DNA of 40,690 nt from Burkholderia sp. Ax-1719 (GTDB lineage Bacteria > Pseudomonadota > Gammaproteobacteria > Burkholderiales > Burkholderiaceae): contig NZ_VWWJ01000044.1 in assembly GCF_011753055.1 (NCBI RefSeq), positions 1 to 40,690 on the forward strand. Direction: 5' to 3'. The translations under genes were made by a program, and so were the position numbers. Positions within the stretch are counted from its first letter, which is position 1. Each line of letters opens with the position of its first letter. Below, piece after piece: positions 35,313-40,690 of this stretch. A model generated the notes under the pieces. It made no database searches, had not been told where the DNA came from, and saw nothing but the letters and a program-made list of their open reading frames with translations.

Positions 35313-35721
35313 GTGGTCTCCCGCGTGGGCTGGAATGGACGTTGCCGCACTCGCGAGCGTTGCGGTCGAGGGTCGATGAGCATTTTTCGAGCCTGCTGCC
35401 GAGGCCCGCGCTCCGGGCCGGCCGGGCCGGTTTGGCCCAGTTTGGCGCCTCTGGCGAGAGTGCGCCCTGCGTGCATGAACTGTCAACGGCGGACCCGCGC
35501 ACACGCGAGCCCGGCAATCAGCCCAAAGATTAGTCAGATGAATGAGCCTGCGATCGGGGGCGCCAGGAAACGCGCGAGCCGCTACAATCGCGCACTGCCT
35601 GCGGCAAATGCGCACACGGGTGCGAGACCGGAATCAGCCGCCGGTCCGCCCGAACACCAGAACGCAAGCCGCAACGACCAGATCGACACCCAGAGACAGC
35701 TCCACAATCCCCGCATTCCCC
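35313..35721. other. Divergent intergenic region
   Basis: About 410 bases between the hybrid-kinase gene (minus) and the thioesterase gene (plus). A run of CCGG/GGCC palindromic blocks lies at 35411-35440. No promoter or gene can be supported by eye. Confidence 0.4.
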
Positions 35722-36165
35722 ATGGCCCGCATCGAGCTCCACTTCCCCGAAGACCAGTATTACTACTCGACCCACCTCACGGTACGCGTCACCGACATCA
35801 ACTCGGCGAACCACCTCGCGAACGATTCGATGATCTCGATGATTTCGGAGGCCCGCGCGCGTTTTCTGTTCGATGCCGGCATCGAGGACATGAAGGGCGA
35901 GCACACCAGCATCATCGTGACGGACCTGGCGACCACCTACCGCGCCGAAGCCTATGCGCGCGACCAGCTGTGCTTCGAAGTCGGCATCATGGATTTCAAC
36001 AAGTACGGCGGCGACATCATCTTCCGCATCACGCGCCCCACGGACGGCGCGCTTATCGCGATGGCGAAATCGGGTTTCGTGTTTTTCGATTACGAAGCGA
36101 AGAAGGTCGTGCCGATGCCGCACGCGTTCCGCGCGAAGTTTCCGGGTGTGAATACCGTCGTTTGA
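35722..36165 (+). CDS. Hotdog-fold acyl-CoA thioesterase
   Basis: The 147-residue protein fits the 4-hydroxybenzoyl-CoA thioesterase/YbgC-like hotdog family, which hydrolyses acyl-CoA thioesters in the cytoplasm. The core reads TVRVTDINSANHLANDSMIS with the catalytic-region Asp followed by NSANHLAN in place of the usual xMGHVNN pattern, then ITDLATTYRAEAY-like and FVFFDYEAKKVVP strands. The usual HVNN-type segment being ANHLAN suggests a subfamily with unknown substrate. ATG 35722 is the domain edge; there is no clear ribosome-binding site. It converges with the ynfA-like gene. Confidence 0.8.
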   Translation: MARIELHFPEDQYYYSTHLTVRVTDINSANHLANDSMISMISEARARFLFDAGIEDMKGEHTSIIVTDLATTYRAEAYARDQLCFEVGIMDFNKYGGDIIFRITRPTDGALIAMAKSGFVFFDYEAKKVVPMPHAFRAKFPGVNTVV

Positions 36166-36172
36166 TGCGCTT

Positions 36173-36490
36173 TTAGCGCGGCTGGAAAGCGATCAACGCC
36201 ATGCCGGCGAGCGTAAACGCAATGCCGGCCCAGTCCCAGGGACTCGGGCGGATCGCCTCGACGCCCCACAGCCACAGGATCGCCACGCACACGTAGACGC
36301 CGCCATAAGCGGCATAGGTGCGTCCGGCCGCGCTTGGATGCAGCGTGAGCAGCCAGGCGAACAGCGCCAGCGACGCGGCGGCCGGCACCAGCCACCAGGC
36401 GCTCGCGCCTTCGCGCAACCAGCGATACGGCAGATAGCAGCCGACGATTTCGGCCAGTGCGGTGACGACGAACAGCAGGAAAGTCTTCAT
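36173..36490 (-). CDS. YnfA/UPF0060 family membrane protein
   Basis: The 105-residue protein matches UPF0060 (E. coli YnfA 108) with four membrane spans and the family segments AEIVGCYLPYRWLREG and GRTYAAYGGVYV. It is an inner-membrane protein related to small multidrug-resistance transporters; substrate unproven. ATG 36490 was chosen because the upstream extension (to 36574) is Arg-rich and unlike the family. Confidence 0.92.
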   Translation of the reverse strand: MKTFLLFVVTALAEIVGCYLPYRWLREGASAWWLVPAAASLALFAWLLTLHPSAAGRTYAAYGGVYVCVAILWLWGVEAIRPSPWDWAGIAFTLAGMALIAFQPR

Positions 36491-36543
36491 GAGCGAGCGG
36501 AAAAACAGCGGGCGCTCATGGTAACGCAGACGCCGTATACGCC

Positions 36544-36569
36544 GAACGGGCGACTCGCGCCGCCCGTTC
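36544..36569. terminator. Hairpin after phnX, weak terminator
   Basis: GAACGGGCG (36544-36552) pairs perfectly with CGCCCGTTC (36561-36569) around 8 bases, 28 bases beyond the phnX stop on the minus strand. No T-run follows in that direction, so termination may be incomplete. Confidence 0.4.
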
Positions 36570-36596
36570 TTCAACCCTCAGCGAATCGACCCGGAA

Positions 36597-37400
36597 TCAG
36601 GGGCGTTCGCCGCGCGCCAGACGCGTTTCGATCTCCGTGACCACCGGCAGCAGATCGGCCACGCTGTCGATCACATAGTGCGCTCCGGCGGCGCGCAGAC
36701 GCTCGACCGCCGCCGCGCGGCGCAGCGCGAATTCGTCGGGGGCGAGCGCGTGGACTTCGTCCTCGGTCATGCCGAACGCGTTGCCGCTCACCGCCACGCC
36801 TACGGCCCACGTGCCGCCGTTGAGGCCTTCTTCGATGCCGACTTCGGTGTCATCCACCTTGATCGCGTCGCGTGCGCGCCACACGCCCAGCTGCGGCAGC
36901 GTGCGATAGATCATGTACGGCGACGGACGGCCTTCGGGCGTGTCGCCGGTGCAGACGATGCTGTCCGCCTCGAAGCCTTGCGCGGCCGCGCCCGGCACGA
37001 TCTGGTCGATGATTTCCCGCGTGTAGCCGGTGGTGGAGCCGATGCGCACGCCATCGGCGCGCAGTTGCTTCGTCACCGCCGCAACGCCCGGAATCACGTC
37101 GCTGTATTGCGCGGCCACGGCGACGTTCTTCGGCACGAAGACGTCATAGACGGCGTCGATGTCGGCGTCGCCCGGCAGGTGGCCGTGACGCGCTTCCCAC
37201 GCCTTGGCCACGCGCGGCAGCGCCATCAGCGCGGCGATATGCGGACGCTTGGCCATGCCCATCGGGCCGCGCGCTTCGTCGATCGTGATCGGCACGCCGA
37301 ATTCCTCGAAGGTTTCGACGAATGCGCCCATCGGCGCGCGCGAACCGAAGTCCACCACCGTGCCGGCCCAGTCGAAGATCACTGCCTTGACGTGTTTCAT
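36597..37400 (-). CDS. phnX: Phosphonoacetaldehyde hydrolase
   Basis: The 267-residue HAD-superfamily enzyme splits phosphonoacetaldehyde into acetaldehyde and phosphate, the second step of 2-aminoethylphosphonate use. The nucleophile motif is IFDWAGTVVDFGS (Asp10-W-Ala in place of DxD, as in PhnX), followed by RGPMGMAKRPHI with the Schiff-base Lys of the cap domain, and KVDDTEVGIEEGLNGG with the Mg-binding acidic residues. AGGAAA precedes the ATG. It follows phnW by 78 bases in one operon. Confidence 0.95.
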   Translation of the reverse strand: MKHVKAVIFDWAGTVVDFGSRAPMGAFVETFEEFGVPITIDEARGPMGMAKRPHIAALMALPRVAKAWEARHGHLPGDADIDAVYDVFVPKNVAVAAQYSDVIPGVAAVTKQLRADGVRIGSTTGYTREIIDQIVPGAAAQGFEADSIVCTGDTPEGRPSPYMIYRTLPQLGVWRARDAIKVDDTEVGIEEGLNGGTWAVGVAVSGNAFGMTEDEVHALAPDEFALRRAAAVERLRAAGAHYVIDSVADLLPVVTEIETRLARGERP

Positions 37401-37432
37401 TTGCGTATTTCCTTCGAATTGCGCTGCGTTAT

Positions 37433-37468
37433 GCGTGAATCGCGTGAATCGCGTATATCGCGTAGATC
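37433..37468. repeat. Four tandem 9-bp repeats between phnW and phnX
   Basis: GCGTGAATC, GCGTGAATC, GCGTATATC and GCGTAGATC follow each other directly. They fill about half of the 78-base phnW-phnX gap, just upstream of the phnX ribosome-binding site. Confidence 0.7.
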
Positions 37469-37478
37469 GGTGAAAACT

Positions 37479-38663
37479 TCAGGCCGCGAGTGCTTCGCGG
37501 GCGTCGAGCGAGGCATGTTCCGGCGCGCCGTCGGGCACGCCCATGGTGCGCAGGGCCGTGGCGCAGGCGTCCACCACGCGGCGCATCACCGCTTCGTCGA
37601 GCGCGCCGATGCAGCCAATGCGGAAGCTTTCGACATTCGTGAGCTTGCCCGGATAAATGATGAAACCCTGCTCCTTCATCAGCTCATAGAAGCGCGTAAA
37701 GCTGAAGTTCGCATGCGCAGGCGAAAAGAACGTGACAATGATCGGCGAGCGCCAGACATCGGTGAGCAGCGGCTCGAAACCCAGCGCCTGCATGCCCGCC
37801 ACCATCACATCGCGATTGCGCGTGTAGCGCGCCAGGCGCCCCGGCTGGCCGCCCTGCTCGGCGTAGAGGCGCAGCGCCTCCAGGAACGCCGCGACGGCGT
37901 GCGTGGGCGGCGTGAAGCGCCACTGGCCGGTGCGGTTCATCACGTCCCACTGATCGTGCAGGTCGAGCGCGAGCGAGTGGCTATTGCCCTTCGCGGCTTC
38001 CAGCGCGCTCTTCTTCGCGATCACGAAACCGAAACCCGGCACGCCTTCGATACATTTGTTCGCCGACGAGACAAATGCCTCGCACGGCAGCGTGCGCATA
38101 TCGAGCGGCACCGCGCCGAAGGCGCTCATCGAATCGATCAGCAGACGACGGCCCAGGCGCGCCACCACTTCGGCGATTTCGCCGATCGGATTCAGAATGC
38201 CCGAGCTGGTTTCGCAGTGAACGACGACGACGTGCGTGATGGCGGCGTTCGCGGCCAGCAGGCGTTCGACGTCGGCGGCGCGCGGCGGCAGGTAGTCGCC
38301 CGTGTCGTGCACGGTGTGATCGCGGCCCAGATAGCGCAGCGTGGTGGCGATGCGCTTGCCGTACGCGCCATTGGCCAGCACGAGGGCATGGCCGTCGCGC
38401 GGCACGAAGCTGCCGAGCATCGCTTCGACGCAGTAGCTGCCGCTGCCCTGCAAGGGCACGCAATCGTAATCGAGCTCGGTCGCGCCGGCGATCTCCAGCA
38501 GCGCGGCGCGCAGGCGCGCGGTCATGGCGCGGAAATCGGCATCCCACGATCCCCAGTCGCGCAGCATGGCGGCTTTCGTCGAAGCGGCCGTGGTCAGCGG
38601 GCCAGGGGTCAGCAGATAGGGATCAGTGGCAGATGCGGCGGCGGGTACGACATTGGGGGTCAT
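37479..38663 (-). CDS. phnW: 2-Aminoethylphosphonate-pyruvate transaminase
   Basis: The 394-residue PLP enzyme converts 2-aminoethylphosphonate and pyruvate to phosphonoacetaldehyde and alanine. It opens with DPYLLTPGPLTT, typical of PhnW, and carries VVVHCETSSGILNPI, the aspartate of LLIDSMSAFGAVP that binds the PLP ring nitrogen, and the Schiff-base Lys in FVSSANKCIEGVPG. GGAG lies before the ATG. It is the first gene of the phnW-phnX operon, divergent from its LysR regulator. No phosphonate transporter is in the window. Confidence 0.95.
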   Translation of the reverse strand: MTPNVVPAAASATDPYLLTPGPLTTAASTKAAMLRDWGSWDADFRAMTARLRAALLEIAGATELDYDCVPLQGSGSYCVEAMLGSFVPRDGHALVLANGAYGKRIATTLRYLGRDHTVHDTGDYLPPRAADVERLLAANAAITHVVVVHCETSSGILNPIGEIAEVVARLGRRLLIDSMSAFGAVPLDMRTLPCEAFVSSANKCIEGVPGFGFVIAKKSALEAAKGNSHSLALDLHDQWDVMNRTGQWRFTPPTHAVAAFLEALRLYAEQGGQPGRLARYTRNRDVMVAGMQALGFEPLLTDVWRSPIIVTFFSPAHANFSFTRFYELMKEQGFIIYPGKLTNVESFRIGCIGALDEAVMRRVVDACATALRTMGVPDGAPEHASLDAREALAA

Positions 38664-38728
38664 GCGGCTGCTCCAGTCGGTGTTCAGCGTGATGGCGTTA
38701 CGGTACTGGAAGCGCGTGCATCGGTAAA

Positions 38729-38743
38729 ATCGATATAATCGAT
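38729..38743. promoter_or_regulatory. LysR operator / promoter core between phnW and its regulator
   Basis: ATCGATATAATCGAT is a near-perfect palindrome (ATCGAT-ATA-ATCGAT) with the T-N11-A pattern of LysR sites. It contains a perfect plus-strand TATAAT (38734-38739), so it overlaps the regulator's own -10 box. A further ATCGA-like half lies at 38744-38752. Confidence 0.6.
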
Positions 38744-38778
38744 GTCGATATCAGTTGAACTTATAGGTCAGGTCTGTC

Positions 38779-39633
38779 ATGCAATATGCCCAGTTGCGCG
38801 CCTTCCACGCAGTCGCCGAACACGGCGGCTTTTCGCGCGCCGCCCAGGCGCTTTCCCTCACCCAGCCGGCGGTGTCCGATCACGTGCGGCGGCTGGAAAG
38901 CGATTTCGGCGTCAAGCTGTTCGAGCGCGCACCGCGAGGCGTCGAACTGACCGAGCTGGGCCGCAGGCTTTATGCGGTCACGCGGCAGATGGTGGGCTGC
39001 GAGCGCGATGCGCGGCGGCTGCTGGAATCGGCGGGTGCGCTGGAATCGGGCGAACTGGCGCTGGTGGCTGACGCGCCCGATCTGGCGATCAAGCTGGTTG
39101 GCGCGTTCCGGCGCCGTTTTCCGGGCGTGGTGGTGAAGCTCGGTATCGCCAATGCCACCGAATGTATGCGGCGCGTGCTGTCGAGCGAGGTAGATGCGGC
39201 GATCACGGCGGCGCATCAGGTGCATAGCCGCCTGCAGACACGTGTGCTGCGCGAGGAACCGCTGGTGGCGGTGGTGCCCGCCGACAGCCCGGCGGCCAAA
39301 AAGCGCCGCATGACTTATGAAGAACTGGTGCGCGAGCCGATGATCTTCCGAGAGGCGCACTCGGTCACGCAGCAGTTGCTCGAAGCCGAACTGGTGCGCA
39401 AGGGCCTGCAGGTGCAGCCCGTGCTTTATGTGGATGGCCGCGAGGCGCTGCAGACCGCCATCGCGCAAGGCTTAGGCGCGGGCGTGATCGCGGGCGCGGA
39501 ATTCGGCGAGTCGCGCCGCATTCGCGCGATTGCGCTGGTGGATTGCCAGGTGCGCATGGTCGAGTCGCTGACGCGACTGGCCGATTCGTCGTCCAATCTG
39601 CTCGACGCGCTGTTCGCGACGCCGCTCGACTGA
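38779..39633 (+). CDS. LysR-family regulator of aminoethylphosphonate use
   Basis: The 284-residue protein has an N-terminal LysR helix-turn-helix (FHAVAEHGGFSRAAQALSLT, QPAVSDHVRRLE) and a substrate-binding domain. Position next to phnW, on the other strand, fits the LysR family associated with aminoethylphosphonate catabolism. It probably activates phnWX in response to 2-aminoethylphosphonate or a related amine and controls itself through the palindrome at 38729-38743. Confidence 0.92.
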   Translation: MQYAQLRAFHAVAEHGGFSRAAQALSLTQPAVSDHVRRLESDFGVKLFERAPRGVELTELGRRLYAVTRQMVGCERDARRLLESAGALESGELALVADAPDLAIKLVGAFRRRFPGVVVKLGIANATECMRRVLSSEVDAAITAAHQVHSRLQTRVLREEPLVAVVPADSPAAKKRRMTYEELVREPMIFREAHSVTQQLLEAELVRKGLQVQPVLYVDGREALQTAIAQGLGAGVIAGAEFGESRRIRAIALVDCQVRMVESLTRLADSSSNLLDALFATPLD

Positions 39634-39636
39634 AAC

Positions 39637-39867
39637 TCAGGCGGTCGAGGCAACCACGATATCCGCGCCGAATTCGTGCAGCAGGTCGCGCAGCGTTTCC
39701 GCCTGATCCATGCGCGCGCCGCGCCGTAAGTGAATGCGCAACGCCTGCCCCGCAATGCCGTCGATGGGCCGCGCCAGGCGCAATTCCAGTGCAAGACCAA
39801 GCCCTTCGGGGGCATCGGCTTCGGCGGGCTCGACGACGCGGGGCGAAAAACAGGCGGTGTCGGACAT
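39637..39867 (-). CDS. Small acidic protein, unknown
   Basis: A 76-residue protein (or 88 from ATG 39903) with LGLALELRLARPIDGIAGQ and LRDLLHEFGADIVVASTA segments, alpha/beta-like, no signal. GAGG lies 8 bases before ATG 39867. It converges with the LysR gene, 3 bases apart. Function not recognised. Confidence 0.55.
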   Translation of the reverse strand: MSDTACFSPRVVEPAEADAPEGLGLALELRLARPIDGIAGQALRIHLRRGARMDQAETLRDLLHEFGADIVVASTA

Positions 39868-40228
39868 GGCATGGACCTCGTCGGTGAAAGGCACGGGGTT
39901 CATGCTAACCACGCGCGTGGGCCGCGCCAAACGAGAAATCCGCGTATGCAAATGAAGGCGCGGCGGGAGATGTTTGCGGTCTGCGCGCTAATGCAACCGG
40001 CAAACTCGCCGGTCAATGTGGGCGCATGCGGGCCATGGCCGGCGAGCGATATTCGACCTGGATTTCGGCCTGAATTTCGGCCGGAATGACAGTCATTCCC
40101 GGTTGCCGTTTTTATCCCATATTTTGCGCCGCGCCCAGGCGGTGCGTGGCACACTGGGCGCATCATTTTCGCGCCCGGTTTTGCATCCGGCCGCCGAAAA
40201 CGCCGCTCCGGATCGAGACAAAACCGTC
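39868..40228. other. Intergenic region with a short tandem repeat
   Basis: About 360 bases without a convincing gene. ATTTCGGCCTGA (40062-40073) is directly followed by ATTTCGGCCGGA (40074-40085), and a weaker related unit ATTCGACCTGG precedes at 40051-40061. The region must include the promoter of the phosphoribosyltransferase gene. Confidence 0.45.
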
Positions 40229-40690
40229 ATGGAACGCCCCTTCACCGATCGACGCGATGCGGGACGCCTGCTCGCCGCCCAGCTCGTTGCGCCCTATGGC
40301 GGACGCCGCGACGTGGTCGTGCTGGCGCTCCCGCGCGGCGGCGTGCCAGTGGCCTTCGAGGTGGCGCAGGCGCTCGACGCGCCACTCGACGTGCTTCCGG
40401 TATGCAAGCTGGGCGTGCCCTGGCAGCCCGAACTGGCGATGGGCGCGCTGTCTTCGAACGGCGCGCAGTACGTCGATGAAACGCTGATCCGCGAGGCGGG
40501 CGTGAGCGAGCCGCAGTTGCAGAGCGCCCTCGCGCTCGCGCGCATCGAACTGGGACGCCGCGAGGCGCGCTATCGCGGCGAACGCGCGCCGATTCCGGTG
40601 GCTGGCCGCGTAGCGCTGCTGATCGACGACGGCATGGCCACAGGCGCGTCGCTCAAGGCGGCGGCGCTGGCGCTGGCCTCGCTCGGCCCT
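40229..40690 (+). CDS. Phosphoribosyltransferase, 5' part (runs off the window)
   Basis: The first 154 residues fit the stand-alone phosphoribosyltransferase family: VVVLALPRGGVPVAFEVAQA, KLGVPWQPELAMGAL and the PRPP-binding loop VALLIDDGMATGASLKAA. Members often sit with polyphosphate- or stress-related genes, and some are fused to hydrolase domains; what follows here is not visible. Start at ATG 40229, the first residues MERPFTDRRDAGRLLA being usual for the family. The reaction catalysed is unknown. Confidence 0.85.
   Translation, partial: MERPFTDRRDAGRLLAAQLVAPYGGRRDVVVLALPRGGVPVAFEVAQALDAPLDVLPVCKLGVPWQPELAMGALSSNGAQYVDETLIREAGVSEPQLQSALALARIELGRREARYRGERAPIPVAGRVALLIDDGMATGASLKAAALALASLGP

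Noticed and set aside
39900..40166. 88-residue minus-strand frame with Gly-Arg-Asn repeats
   Set aside because: The repeats come from the short DNA tandem repeat, there is no ribosome-binding site, and the frame overlaps an upstream region likely to be regulatory.
1..40690. Prophage, insertion sequence, CRISPR array, tRNA or rRNA
   Set aside because: I looked for transposase- or integrase-like proteins, regularly spaced repeats and tRNA-like cloverleaf ends and found none; a tool-based scan could still find a degenerate remnant.

Overview
The window is GC-rich DNA from a beta-proteobacterium, most likely Burkholderiaceae of the Paraburkholderia/Caballeronia type. The grounds are codon use, the gene repertoire (prkA-yeaH-spoVR, Gts-like sugar ABC transporter, phnWX with its LysR regulator, small Burkholderia-style orphan proteins) and many two-component genes. 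I see no rRNA, tRNA, CRISPR array, prophage or insertion sequence. It looks like ordinary chromosome, with one regulatory island at about 22-31 kb that is less conventional.

Layout. 0.5-1.2 kb: a 2-keto-4-pentenoate hydratase-like enzyme. 2.0-7.2 kb: the stress operon prkA (serine protein kinase), yeaH (VWA protein) and spoVR, closed by a strong terminator. 7.4-9.0 kb: a SulP anion transporter. 9.2-16.2 kb: a glucoside-use operon (GH1 beta-glucosidase, sugar-binding protein, two permeases, ATPase, LacI-type repressor) with a perfect 14-bp LacI-type operator in front of the glucosidase gene. 16.2-18.7 kb, minus strand: polyphosphate kinase 2 and an MFS transporter; the MFS gene has a three-half-site operator upstream. 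19.1-20.6 kb: a DUF2092 lipoprotein and a proline-rich secreted protein. 20.6-22.1 kb: an exported protein divergent from a Fur-family regulator, with a Fur-box-like site between them. 22.2-22.4 kb: a possible small RNA.

22.5-31 kb is the most interesting part. A NarL-type response regulator and a soluble sensor kinase overlap on the minus strand. A periplasmic binding protein and a membrane sensor kinase overlap on the plus strand. The two kinase modules are clearly paralogous, but the soluble one has Gln in place of the phospho-accepting His and a degenerate receiver domain. A palindrome TCAGGA-N2-TCCTGA recurs in three intergenic regions of this island, each next to genes for small unknown proteins. 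I infer a periplasmic-binding-protein-triggered phosphorelay with a pseudokinase partner and a local regulon.

31-35.3 kb: a very large soluble hybrid kinase with two transmitter cores and two receivers. 35.7-36.5 kb: a hotdog thioesterase and a YnfA-type membrane protein. 36.6-39.6 kb: 2-aminoethylphosphonate degradation (phnX, phnW) with a divergent LysR regulator. The window ends in a small unknown gene and the 5' part of a phosphoribosyltransferase gene that runs off the edge.
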